From: Geitlerinema sp. BBD 1991-9
GTDB taxonomy: Bacteria > Cyanobacteriota > Cyanobacteriia > Cyanobacteriales > Geitlerinemataceae
DNA length: 64,000 nt
Direction of reading: 5' to 3'
NCBI GenBank assembly: GCA_001657325.1
Contig: LWRO01000006.1
Coordinates: forward strand, 124,001-188,000
Shown here: in pieces, positions 19,180 through 27,555 of the stretch
Layout: each line of letters opens with the position of its first letter
Numbering within the stretch: the stretch's first letter is position 1
Translations under genes and position numbers: made by a program
Notes under the pieces: generated by a model
Seen by the model: the letters and a program-made list of their open reading frames with translations, nothing else
Databases searched by the model: none
What the model was told of the DNA's origin: nothing

Positions 19180-20118
19180 TTATTCTTCCTCTGAAGGATT
19201 GGCTGACGATTGGATTTCCGTGTCCGCTTCAGCGTTTAATCCCGATACACGTTGTTCGGCGTTGGACATCACTTCGTCGAATCGATCGAGCAGTTCGCCC
19301 GGATAGCTTTCAAGCTCTTTCATCGATAGGGAAATACGATTCTTCCACTCGTCGATCTCCGTCACGATAACTTTGACCGATTGTCCCTGGTGAAACAAAT
19401 CGTCGAGATTGGGAATCCGTGCTTTGCTGATTTGCTTGATATGCAGCAAGCCTGTCATACCCCCCAAATCGACGAAAACACCATAAGGCTTGAGGTTGGC
19501 GACCGTCCCGTCGACTAGTGCGCCTGGTAAAAGGCGACTCATGCGGGAAGCGCGTTCGGCGAGGCGATGAGAGAGAACGAGCTTGTTTCGATCTCGATCG
19601 ACTTCGAGGATCGTCGTGACGAGAACTTGACCCACCAAAGAGTCGAGATCCTCCCGTTCGAGGAGATGCGATCGAGGGATAAATCCCCGCAAACCGCCCA
19701 CATCCACGACGACACCGCCTCGATTGGTTCCGGTTACGCGCACCTCGATCGATTGGTTTTCGTCTTGTCGTTCCGCCATCTCGTCCCAAGCACGCTTGAT
19801 TTCCATCTGGCGAATCGACAGTGTCACTTGTCCGTCAGCGTCTTGTCCGCGAATCACGAGAAACTCTCGCTCTTCGTTGAGGGGAAGTGCTTCTTCGAGG
19901 TTTGTTACTAACTGTGCAGAAACTTCTCGTAGGGGGATAAACGCGGGAGACTTGCCCCCGACATCGACATAGGCACCATTGGTTTCATACTCGAAAACCT
20001 TTCCGCGAACAATTTGTCCTTTATCAAAATTGTAATCTTGGCCTTCAAGAGCTTTGGCAAAATCTTCAGCAGAAAAAGGCGTGTTTGCCTCGCGATCGGG
20101 GCGGGATTGAGCAGTCAT
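19180..20118 (-). CDS. rps1: S1 RNA-binding domain protein (ribosomal protein S1 homologue)
   Basis: A 312-residue protein with three S1 domains: about 35-105 (GQIVRGKVFEYETNGAYVDV), 120-190 (VRVTGTNRGGVVVDVGGLRG) and 205-275 (GALVDGTVANLKPYGVFVDL), then a short acidic tail. Cyanobacteria have short S1 proteins of this type; some bind mRNA on the 30S subunit. Which paralogue this is cannot be decided without alignment. ATG 20118 begins MTAQSRPDREANTPFSAEDF, like relatives; the open frame continues upstream without support. The last residues (AEADTEIQSSANPSEEE) are probably disordered. Confidence 0.88.
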   Translation of the reverse strand: MTAQSRPDREANTPFSAEDFAKALEGQDYNFDKGQIVRGKVFEYETNGAYVDVGGKSPAFIPLREVSAQLVTNLEEALPLNEEREFLVIRGQDADGQVTLSIRQMEIKRAWDEMAERQDENQSIEVRVTGTNRGGVVVDVGGLRGFIPRSHLLEREDLDSLVGQVLVTTILEVDRDRNKLVLSHRLAERASRMSRLLPGALVDGTVANLKPYGVFVDLGGMTGLLHIKQISKARIPNLDDLFHQGQSVKVIVTEIDEWKNRISLSMKELESYPGELLDRFDEVMSNAEQRVSGLNAEADTEIQSSANPSEEE

Positions 20119-20560
20119 AGGTTTTGAATACAGCAGTCTGAAACTAGAGTGAGAAGGTCGATTCTTCTCACAATGGAAACATCCTTGGAGAAAGCGCTCC
20201 AAATTGAACGGTCTAATTTTGAAACCCTTGCCGTTAAGCAAATGCCCTGACGGAAGGTTCTTGTTTCAGTAATCGAACTCCCTTTGAAGTTGTTGTTAAC
20301 AAAAAAGTTTGTCCCAATTTCCCGAAACAAGTTAACACTAAAGTGGGTGAACTGTCCGTATCTAAATTTTCAAACAAGAGAACGTTTTTTACCCTTGGTC
20401 GTGAGTTTTACGCCCCCCGTGTTGGGAACTTTTAGAGTCGGATTCTCCCTTGGCAAACAGCCCCATTTGAGCGGGTTCGGCTCGCTTGCAGGTCTTGCCA
20501 ACCTACATTGTACAACTGACCCTCAGCGAAGATTTTTGCGTATCGATCGAATCGATCGGC
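20119..20560. other. 442-nt leader region upstream of the S1 gene
   Basis: The stretch lies upstream of the S1-protein start and downstream of the 3' end of the next minus-strand gene. It should contain the S1 promoter and perhaps a long leader. The part 20280-20390 is AT-rich. I see no gene and no convincing hairpin. Confidence 0.45.
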
Positions 20561-21628
20561 TCAAGGGGATTCTGGGGGAGGGTTGGCGATCGTTTCCGTC
20601 TTTTCGGGGCGTTCTTGGGAATTCCATCGCTCGACGTGTCGATCGCAGGTGCGTTGGAGGCTGCCAAAAAATTCTCGAAGGATTTGTCCGGTCAACGATC
20701 GAGCGACCGCTGGCTCGATCTCGGCCAGCAACGCCCGAACGTCGGCTTCGAGCTTTTGTGCGGATTGTTCGATCGTGTCCGTCGCGATTTCTAAGTGTCG
20801 GTTCGCAACGTCTCGCGCCGCTTTTTCCCGCTCGATATAGGCATGAATCGACGGACTGACCGGTGGTGAAGGGGAGGGATCTGGGTTGACATCGAGTCCC
20901 GTTTTGCGAATGCTTCCCTCATCTGCGGGAAACGTGAAGGTCAGATCGAAATCGTCGTCTTCATCCGCCATGGGAAAATCCAAAAACGGTACGTCGGTAC
21001 TGCTTCCGCTGTAAAACAATTCCATTTCCCGGTACAGCACCTGTGCGATCGCGTCGTATTCCGCCGGTCGATCGAGACACTTCGCCACGCCAAACAGACG
21101 CATTGCCAAATCCTCAGCCGTCGGACAAATCTCGAAGAGCGATCGCGCGAGGCTATCGAACTCCTGATGGTTGAGTTGGTTCCAATCCTGTGTTGTATAG
21201 CTGATTTGGCCGTGGATTGCGGAATGGACGAGCATTTTCGCTTGAGATAAGCTCGCTACCTGCGACAGCGTCAGTCGTAAATCGAACCAGCGATTTTCAC
21301 TCGGGGAAATCTGGCACGCCAACTGTCTCGACGTTCCCGCATACAAGGGATAAAGTGCGCTGAGCGCGCGAACGGCTAAAGAAAAATACAACGATTTTTT
21401 GTTGATTCTCGCGACAACGCGCACCAGGCTCTCTCGCAATTGCCGACGTGACGGCATCGTTGCTCGAACCTGTCCTAAGAGTGTCAGCCAGTCTAAAGCA
21501 TCGAGCTTTTTGGGATCGTTTTCCCAGCGATTCTGACACGTACACAACAGCAACTTTTTCAGACGATCGGACTCAGGATCGTTTTCCAACCGCGAGATCG
21601 CTAATGCAAACGGTTCGATTTCTTTCAT
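20561..21628 (-). CDS. Conserved-type hypothetical protein with helical C-terminus
   Basis: A 355-residue soluble protein that I do not recognise. The first 200 residues are mainly helical with several tryptophans (LDALDWLTLLGQVRATMPSR; QISYTTQDWNQLNHQEFDSL). Then comes an acidic, Pro-rich linker (MADEDDDFDLTFTFPADEG; PDPSPSPPVSPS) and a long helix (IHAYIEREKAARDVANRHLE) that could form a coiled coil. There is no signal peptide or membrane segment. ATG 21628 is chosen over an earlier in-frame ATG at 21682 that adds Arg-rich, unrelated residues. It is divergent from the DUF389 gene, whose start is 130 nt away. Confidence 0.65.
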   Translation of the reverse strand: MKEIEPFALAISRLENDPESDRLKKLLLCTCQNRWENDPKKLDALDWLTLLGQVRATMPSRRQLRESLVRVVARINKKSLYFSLAVRALSALYPLYAGTSRQLACQISPSENRWFDLRLTLSQVASLSQAKMLVHSAIHGQISYTTQDWNQLNHQEFDSLARSLFEICPTAEDLAMRLFGVAKCLDRPAEYDAIAQVLYREMELFYSGSSTDVPFLDFPMADEDDDFDLTFTFPADEGSIRKTGLDVNPDPSPSPPVSPSIHAYIEREKAARDVANRHLEIATDTIEQSAQKLEADVRALLAEIEPAVARSLTGQILREFFGSLQRTCDRHVERWNSQERPEKTETIANPPPESP

Positions 21629-21758
21629 AGCCGTTGGGAAAGCACCACAGATGGAGTCACCGCGAGCGCGAGCGAAAACCATGCGCTAGACTTGACTGTA
21701 TCGATCTTACGACTCTAACGCGGTTTCGTCGTCTGCTGATTCAGCTTCTCGTTATCCT

Positions 21759-22964
21759 ATGCCCAAGGTTTCCGCCTCAACCCTTGAAAGCTTACGCAAA
21801 ACGCTTGCTGAAGATGCGACGCTCGATCTCAATTTCTTATTTCTCAGTGTTGCCGCCTGCCTCATCGCCACTTGCGGTTTACTCCTCGATAGTCCAGCAG
21901 TCATTATCGGTGCGATGATCGTCGCACCGCTGATGCTACCGTTGCGCGGCTTAGCATTGGGCGCTCTCGAAGGCGACATCGATCTATTTCAGCGCAGCGG
22001 ATTGTGTATTTCGGCCGGAACAGTTGTAGCCGTTGGGCTGTCGCTGGCCATCGGCTCGATCGCGGATATTCCGGCGACAGAGTTTAACGGTGAAATTCTC
22101 TCGCGCACGCAACCGAACCTCGTCGATCTCGCGATCGCGTTGACTGCGGGTGCGGTCGGGGGATTTGCCAAAATTCGTCCGAAAATTAGCGATGCCTTAG
22201 CAGGAACAGCTGTTGCGGTAGCACTCATGCCGCCGTTGTGCGTGGTGGGATTGTCGCTGTCCCAAGGGAGTTGGGTGGCAGCCCGAGGTTCGTTTTTATT
22301 ATATCTAACCAACTTACTCGGTATCGTTCTCGCCTGTATGGTGGTGTTTGTTTGGGGCGGATACTACGTCGAGAACAGTCGCATTACTCGGGCTTTTTCT
22401 TACACGCTTTTGTTAACGGCTCCCATCGTCGTGCCGCTTTCTATCAGTTTGGCGCAATTGCTACGTCAAGTTCAGCTGCAATCGACCCTTCGATCGATCC
22501 TCGTCAACCAAACGATTACGGTGGGTCAACAGGTGGAACTATTGGGAACGCGGGTCGAATGGCAACCGCGTCCCGTACACGTTTACTTGCAAGTGCGGGC
22601 GCGTCCGAGCGCTCCAGTGACCCCCAAGCAGGTGTTCGAGGTGGAAAAACTGGTCGAAGAGCGGTTGGGACAGCGATTTATTTTGGTCTTTCAGGTGGAA
22701 AATTTCGACGAGGTTCGATCGGAGAATTTGTTCGAGTTAACCGTTCCCATGCCGATCGAGCGACGAATGCAAGATCGAAAAGACTCGAACGATTGGGATA
22801 AGGTTAAAAAAGGCGAAGTGGCCCCCGAAACCCTCGAACCCTCCGATGGCGAACCGGCTTCTGAAGCACTGACGGGAGACGAAAACGAGCGAGAAACCCT
22901 CGAGATCCCCGAATTGAGCGAAGATTCGATCGAACCGACAGAACCCCTAGACGTGACGCCTTAA
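21759..22964 (+). CDS. DUF389 (TIGR00341-type) membrane protein
   Basis: A 401-residue protein. Residues 20-235 hold about five to six hydrophobic helices with the family's hallmark SPAVIIGAMIVAPLMLPLRG followed by LALGALEGD. The middle part repeats it as ALTAGAVGGFAKIRPKISDA. Residues 240-330 form a soluble domain (VYLQVRARPSAPVTPKQVFE), and the tail is acidic and probably disordered. The function of DUF389 proteins is unknown. ATG 21759 gives a short helical start before helix 1. Its stop overlaps the stop of the converging next gene within TTAA. Confidence 0.85.
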   Translation: MPKVSASTLESLRKTLAEDATLDLNFLFLSVAACLIATCGLLLDSPAVIIGAMIVAPLMLPLRGLALGALEGDIDLFQRSGLCISAGTVVAVGLSLAIGSIADIPATEFNGEILSRTQPNLVDLAIALTAGAVGGFAKIRPKISDALAGTAVAVALMPPLCVVGLSLSQGSWVAARGSFLLYLTNLLGIVLACMVVFVWGGYYVENSRITRAFSYTLLLTAPIVVPLSISLAQLLRQVQLQSTLRSILVNQTITVGQQVELLGTRVEWQPRPVHVYLQVRARPSAPVTPKQVFEVEKLVEERLGQRFILVFQVENFDEVRSENLFELTVPMPIERRMQDRKDSNDWDKVKKGEVAPETLEPSDGEPASEALTGDENERETLEIPELSEDSIEPTEPLDVTP

Positions 22965-24529
22965 AAATCTTGCCAGTTCTCGGTGTTCCAATCCTCAGTA
23001 TTCCAGTCCTCTTCCCAATACTCGTTTTCGGGTTCCTCTGTGCGAATCGTCCAGGTTCCCAGTCCCAACCGTTCTAACAACTGAGCGCAACGATCGAGGG
23101 TGTCGAGAGATACGTTTTCTCGCTCTTGCAACCACAGAACAGCTGCAGGTGTGTCTTGTTGCAGCGCCAAGACCAGTACGCCCCATACGACGGCGTCTTC
23201 GTCAGTGGGACGGACGCGCAGCGCCGCATCGATACGCCGCCAGAGTCGGTTCGTGTCTGCGGACAACATTTGCACGATTTCCGGCGCTCGATCGAAATGA
23301 CCTTCTAGGGTTTCTAAGCCTTGCGTCCAGCGGCCGTCTAGCAGCGCCGCCAAGACCTTCTGACTGGGATTGGCCCAAGACGCTTCCGCTTGCGTGCGCG
23401 TGACATCGGCGTGAAAGGCGATGGTGTCGAGTTGCGCCTGAGCGTCGGCGGTCCACTGGGTGCCGCTCTCTTGACGGATCGATTCTAAAATTGTCCGAGC
23501 GGGCGACCACAAGCCACTGCGGGCTAACAACAGGGCGTTTTTATACGTGCGGCTGTCGAGGGCGGGTTCGGAGATCGAAATCGGTTCGAGTCGGACGGGA
23601 TTGAGGAAGAAATTGTGCGGTTGCAGGCGGTACGCGGCAAAATCGGGTTCGAGTCCTACGGTTCGATCGACGACCAATTCAGCGATGCCCCCACCGGTCA
23701 ATTCTTGCCAGTGGGGAAACTGTCCGGCGGGACTACTCCACTGCAACATCAGGCTCAAATGCGATCGATCCCGGTTGTAGCGAAAGATTTGTCCGTAAGT
23801 CAACGGCGTGTCTCCTTCGGAGCGCTCGCCGATGAGATTGAACCAAAGTCCATCTTGGGGGACGTTTTCGGTCAACCGTTGCAGGTGCGTTAACGGTAGC
23901 GAGCGCGTCGAACCCGGTGCGCTGGCGTTGGCATCGACGAGGGGAGCGATAACGAACGATTCGGCTGGGCCGCTAACGGATAGCTGTTTGACGAGATAGT
24001 ACGTTGCCGACTCGCTCGTGTCGTTGGCTCCGTCGAGCTTCCGGTAAACGCGCAGTTCGACGATTTTACGACATTGAGGTTCGCAGGGGGTCGGACGCTC
24101 TTCCAGGACGGGGAGTAAGATTTCAGATCGACCCGGCGAGTTTGAAAGCTCGACGGGTTCTGCCGGAATGGCCTCCGACGCTCGAAGACTCGATCGAATT
24201 TCATCGAGGGTTTGCGGGCCGTTGGGGTCTTCGAGTGCGATCTGCGTCCAGTCGGGCAAGCGTTCCGACAACCAATTCAGACCGTCCGGATCGAGCGTGA
24301 GCTTCATCCCCAACCACACGCCGCCAGCAACGATACCCGAGGCGCTCGCCAAGGCGGTCGCGATCGTACCCTGGACGATAAAGCCCTGCCACAACGACTT
24401 GTCTGGAGGGCGGTTGTGTCGGATCGGTCTTCTTACAGTTTTTTGCTTCAAGGGTCGAGATCGATCGCGCCGTGACGCATCGCCAAGATACGGAGTACGG
24501 ATAGGACGCCAAACAATTCCATCCTGCAA
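22961..24529 (-). CDS. Membrane-anchored hypothetical protein
   Basis: A 522-residue protein with a basic N-terminus (about 45 residues) followed by one hydrophobic segment (FIVQGTIATALASASGIVAG), so it is probably anchored in the plasma membrane with its large C-terminal part outside. The rest is soluble, with a beta-rich centre (LPVLEERPTPCEPQCRKIVE) and a helical end (LARSGLWSPARTILESIRQE) that looks TPR-like. The end carries a repeated acidic motif (EDWNTEDWNTENWQDF). I do not know the family. The start is a TTG at 24529; no ATG lies before the membrane segment. It converges on the DUF389 gene with overlapping stop codons. Confidence 0.65.
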   Translation of the reverse strand: MQDGIVWRPIRTPYLGDASRRDRSRPLKQKTVRRPIRHNRPPDKSLWQGFIVQGTIATALASASGIVAGGVWLGMKLTLDPDGLNWLSERLPDWTQIALEDPNGPQTLDEIRSSLRASEAIPAEPVELSNSPGRSEILLPVLEERPTPCEPQCRKIVELRVYRKLDGANDTSESATYYLVKQLSVSGPAESFVIAPLVDANASAPGSTRSLPLTHLQRLTENVPQDGLWFNLIGERSEGDTPLTYGQIFRYNRDRSHLSLMLQWSSPAGQFPHWQELTGGGIAELVVDRTVGLEPDFAAYRLQPHNFFLNPVRLEPISISEPALDSRTYKNALLLARSGLWSPARTILESIRQESGTQWTADAQAQLDTIAFHADVTRTQAEASWANPSQKVLAALLDGRWTQGLETLEGHFDRAPEIVQMLSADTNRLWRRIDAALRVRPTDEDAVVWGVLVLALQQDTPAAVLWLQERENVSLDTLDRCAQLLERLGLGTWTIRTEEPENEYWEEDWNTEDWNTENWQDF

Positions 24530-24578
24530 GTTACCCGATCGACAGGGAAAGTTTCAAGTCCACCCCAGAACGGGTTAA

Positions 24579-24608
24579 ATCTTTCTGAGTTTCATCTTTC
24601 TGAGTTTC
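24579..24608. repeat. Perfect 15-bp tandem duplication
   Basis: ATCTTTCTGAGTTTC occurs twice without a gap (24579-24593 and 24594-24608) in the space between the divergent hypothetical and DUF3120 genes. It could be a duplicated regulatory site or simple slippage. Confidence 0.6.
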
Positions 24609-24736
24609 AAGCGGTCGATCGACGGTTTGAAGCGTTTGGGTTTCGAGGGGAATCGAGGCAACCCTAGGGGGTCTGAAGGCGACGCCGCGCAGCAAACGGG
24701 CGAGATCGACGCACCGTCGCCCATAACAACGATATG

Positions 24737-24754
24737 TTATCTTGATTAAGATAA
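24737..24754. promoter_or_regulatory. Inverted repeat just upstream of the DUF3120 gene
   Basis: TTATCTT (24737-24743) and AAGATAA (24748-24754) are complementary around GATT. The repeat ends 7 nt before the ATG at 24762, where it could be an operator or affect ribosome access. Confidence 0.4.
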
Positions 24755-24761
24755 TTTGCAA

Positions 24762-25517
24762 ATGTTAACAATTCCGTTGTTTTACTACCCATTCACCGAT
24801 CCAACGCTTTACGCCACTCGATCGAAGCGCCAGGACGAGAAGCGATCTCGGTGGGGCATTCTTGCAGAACCGGCTTGGCAAGTTTTCGCGGCGGCGATGT
24901 TTCTCGTTTCCGTTCCCGTCTTTGCGGAAGCCCCCCTCGTTCGACACGTCCCATGGGTGAGTTTGCTGTTGACTTTGGGATGGGTTTGGCTCAGCGGCGT
25001 GTTACTCTCCCAGCGCAAAACCTGGCTGTGGGGCGATCTGTTGCTCGGATTCGCGGGGAGTTGGCTGGCGGGTTCGATTTACTGGGGTTGGTTGCGATGG
25101 GAACCGCTGTATCACCTTCCCGTTGAATTTATCGCGCTTCCCCTGCCCCTGTGGTGCATCAGTCGCCGACGTTTGCTCGTGGGGAGTTGGTTTGCCATCG
25201 GTTCGCTGTTCGGGACGGTCGTCACCGATGTATATTTTTATTTCGTCGATCTCATTCCCCAGTGGCGGCAATTGATGCAAGCCGATCCCGAACTGGCAAT
25301 GCCGATTTTTCATACTGCTATTGCGAAGGTTCAGACCCCGTGGGGAATTTCTTGTGCTGTGGTCTTAGGCAGCATTTTATTTTTCGCCGGTATTTTGCCC
25401 CTCGGCACGGCCGGGCAGTCGCCGAACACATCCCTTCACCGCTGGGCGTTTTCAGGTGCTGTGCTGAGTACGATTTTCGTAGATACACTGTTTTGGTTCG
25501 CTGCCCTCGCAGCTTAA
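24762..25517 (+). CDS. DUF3120 family membrane protein
   Basis: A 251-residue protein of a cyanobacterial membrane family with no known function. Six or so hydrophobic segments are visible: VFAAAMFLVSVPVFAEAPLV, VSLLLTLGWVWLSGVLL, LLLGFAGSWLAGSIYWGWL, WFAIGSLFGTVVTDVYFYFV, ISCAVVLGSILFFAGILPL and AVLSTIFVDTLFWFAALAA. The YWGWLRWEPLYHLPVE block is characteristic. ATG 24762 is chosen over a TTG two codons upstream. A small inverted repeat lies just before it. Confidence 0.82.
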   Translation: MLTIPLFYYPFTDPTLYATRSKRQDEKRSRWGILAEPAWQVFAAAMFLVSVPVFAEAPLVRHVPWVSLLLTLGWVWLSGVLLSQRKTWLWGDLLLGFAGSWLAGSIYWGWLRWEPLYHLPVEFIALPLPLWCISRRRLLVGSWFAIGSLFGTVVTDVYFYFVDLIPQWRQLMQADPELAMPIFHTAIAKVQTPWGISCAVVLGSILFFAGILPLGTAGQSPNTSLHRWAFSGAVLSTIFVDTLFWFAALAA

Positions 25518-25807
25518 TATGGGGATAGGGTGTATCGTGCCGGACGAATTGACCTTTTCGTCGTTCGGGTTAAGTTATTAGTAGGTCTCGAAATCTGTCG
25601 ATCGAACGTCGTTCGGCCATCGTGCGAACGAACGCTCGAGGCCGAACGTGAGGATAGACGTAGACGTTGGTAGGTTCCACGCCTAGACAAGCGTGTCAGT
25701 CGCGTAATTGGCCTTCGATCGAACCCTGTCAACACCGTACTCGCTAAAATTCGACAAAATATTAGGATGTAGCTCTCCCTCTGTTCCGCCAACCTGTTTT
25801 AGAGAGT

Positions 25808-26821
25808 GTGCCTGTGGTGACTTGGAAATCTACCCCCCATCTCGTCCTGCGAACCGAAACTGGATCTCAATACTTTCCGCTGTCGGGAAATTCTTGTTGG
25901 ACGATCGGTCGCAGCGAGGACAACCAGATGACATTACCCGATCGATGGATTTCCCGCGCTCACGCGATGCTCCAACAAACTGATTTAGGAGAGCTGTACT
26001 TAATCGATCTCGGGAGTCGTAACGGCACCTTTGTAAACGGCCGTCGGGTGAGCGTTCCCGTTCGCCTCAATAACGGCGATCGACTCACCCTCGGCCAAAC
26101 TGAAATGGTCTTTTACTCTCCGACTAAAACTCGCACCGACACCGAAGATCCCGATACCGAGGATTCGGGAGCCACTGCGGTTTTATCGGTGCGACGCTTG
26201 ATTTCAGTCATGGTGGTCGATATTCGAGATTTTACGGTTCTGACGCGCCAGCTCGACGAACGCATCCTCTCCGAAATTATCGGCACTTGGTTTCGACGGG
26301 CGGGTAATATCATTCGCGAGGCAGGAAGTTGGGTCGATAAGTATATTGGCGATGCGGTTATGGCGGTGTGGTTTCACACGGCTCAGGGGATCGCTCAAGA
26401 AGGCGTGAGTAAAGAGGAAGTCCTTCGTATTTGTCAGGCGTTGGGCGAACTCCACCACATGACGCGAGAACTCAGCGATCGATACCCGCTTCCGTTTCCC
26501 CTTCGCATCGGGGCGGGCGTCAATACGGGATACGCCATGGTCGGCAACACGGGAACGGGCGATCGCCCCGATTATACGGCGCTTGGCGATACGGTCAATG
26601 CGGCCTTCCGCTTGGAATCGTCGACGAAGGAACTCCAAAAAGATATCGCCCTCGGTGAGACGACCTATCACTACCTCAGCGCGCTCGAAGCGAGTCGCGA
26701 GGTCTTCGAGGAACATCGGGTTACACTCAAGGGCTACGATCGACCCACGCTCACTTATGCGGGAAATTTTGACGATCTCGATGCCTTCGTACGGGTCAGT
26801 TACCAAGAGATGGAAGTGTAA
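25808..26821 (+). CDS. FHA domain class III adenylate/guanylate cyclase
   Basis: A 337-residue soluble protein. Residues 25-105 are a forkhead-associated domain that binds phosphothreonine peptides (WTIGRSEDNQM, ISRAHAML, LIDLGSRNGTFVNGR). Residues 140-320 are a class III cyclase: metal aspartates in MVVDIRDFTVL and YIGDAVMAVW, and the substrate/transition-state residues in YTALGDTVNAAFRLES. It probably makes cAMP under control of a phosphoprotein, perhaps a Ser/Thr kinase target. The start is a GTG; 25808, 25814 and 25817 are all possible, and an AGAGAG at 25801-25806 would suit 25814. Confidence 0.92.
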   Translation: MPVVTWKSTPHLVLRTETGSQYFPLSGNSCWTIGRSEDNQMTLPDRWISRAHAMLQQTDLGELYLIDLGSRNGTFVNGRRVSVPVRLNNGDRLTLGQTEMVFYSPTKTRTDTEDPDTEDSGATAVLSVRRLISVMVVDIRDFTVLTRQLDERILSEIIGTWFRRAGNIIREAGSWVDKYIGDAVMAVWFHTAQGIAQEGVSKEEVLRICQALGELHHMTRELSDRYPLPFPLRIGAGVNTGYAMVGNTGTGDRPDYTALGDTVNAAFRLESSTKELQKDIALGETTYHYLSALEASREVFEEHRVTLKGYDRPTLTYAGNFDDLDAFVRVSYQEMEV

Positions 26822-27032
26822 ACGATCTCGGTTCGGCTTGCTCTCTCAAAAACAACACGGCTTCGTGCCTGCCCTGTCAGTGCTTTCCCGCTCTTCCTCC
26901 ACAATTCTCTCAACTCCTTATCTCTCCATGACCAGCCGCTGAAACGCCCGCTGTCGCTTCAGATGAGAAGCGATCGAAAATGCTAATATTTCTTTAAAAT
27001 AAGTCTCATATATCATCGAGAGAGGGATTGAA

Positions 27033-27425
27033 ATGATGAAACGACTGGCTCGTCTGTTGGCAATTTTTTGTTTGTGCGTTGGCTTTTTGGGCTGGGTCGT
27101 GTTACCGCCCACAGCACTCGCTGCTGAAAACGCGAGGGTCGAAAATTCGTTTGATGCGAAGTTGAACACAGAGTTCGGTCAAAAAATCGATCTCAACAAC
27201 ACGAACCTTCGGGCATTTCGTAAGTATCGCGGGATGTATCCCACTCTGGCTAAGTTGGTGGTGGAACACGCACCGTATAACAAGGTTGAAGAAGTCTTCG
27301 ACATTCCAGGCTTGAGCAAACGTCAAAAAGACATCCTACAAGCAAACTTCGATCGCTTTACGGTGTCACAACCCGAACCGTTCTTGATTGAAGGCGACGA
27401 CCGTATCAACAACGGTATTTATTAA
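27033..27425 (+). CDS. psbU: Photosystem II 12 kDa extrinsic protein PsbU
   Basis: A 130-residue precursor. Residues 1-31 are a Sec signal peptide ([18 protein letters not shown], cleavage near ALAA). The mature part contains [20 protein letters not shown], the helix-hairpin-helix type fold [20 protein letters not shown] and the end [14 protein letters not shown]. PsbU binds the lumenal face of photosystem II and stabilises the oxygen-evolving centre and chloride requirement. Two adjacent ATGs occur at 27033 and 27036. nadB follows 130 nt later on the same strand, separated by a hairpin. Confidence 0.97.
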   Translation: MMKRLARLLAIFCLCVGFLGWVVLPPTALAAENARVENSFDAKLNTEFGQKIDLNNTNLRAFRKYRGMYPTLAKLVVEHAPYNKVEEVFDIPGLSKRQKDILQANFDRFTVSQPEPFLIEGDDRINNGIY

Positions 27426-27491
27426 GGCCTGCGCCAACGCGAGAGCGGGATCGTCCCCCTCGCTCGGCAGACGAACGTTTAAAATTTGTAA

Positions 27492-27555
27492 CGTCCCTTG
27501 TAAACTGAGTTGAAAGCGATTTGGCTTCAATCTTTCGCAAGGGACGATTTTTATT
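27492..27555 (+). promoter_or_regulatory. Hairpin and U-tract ending exactly at the nadB start codon
   Basis: CGTCCCTTG (27492-27500) pairs with CAAGGGACG (27538-27546), and inside it TTGAAAGC can pair with GGCTTCAA. The structure is followed by ATTTTTATT and then GTG 27556. It has the form of an intrinsic terminator for psbU, or of an attenuator on nadB, and the only GGGA-type ribosome site lies in the stem. Confidence 0.55.

Noticed and set aside
20284-20859. Plus-strand frame of about 190 codons
   Set aside because: It runs over the 3' end of the minus-strand hypothetical gene and its first half is not protein-like. A shadow frame.
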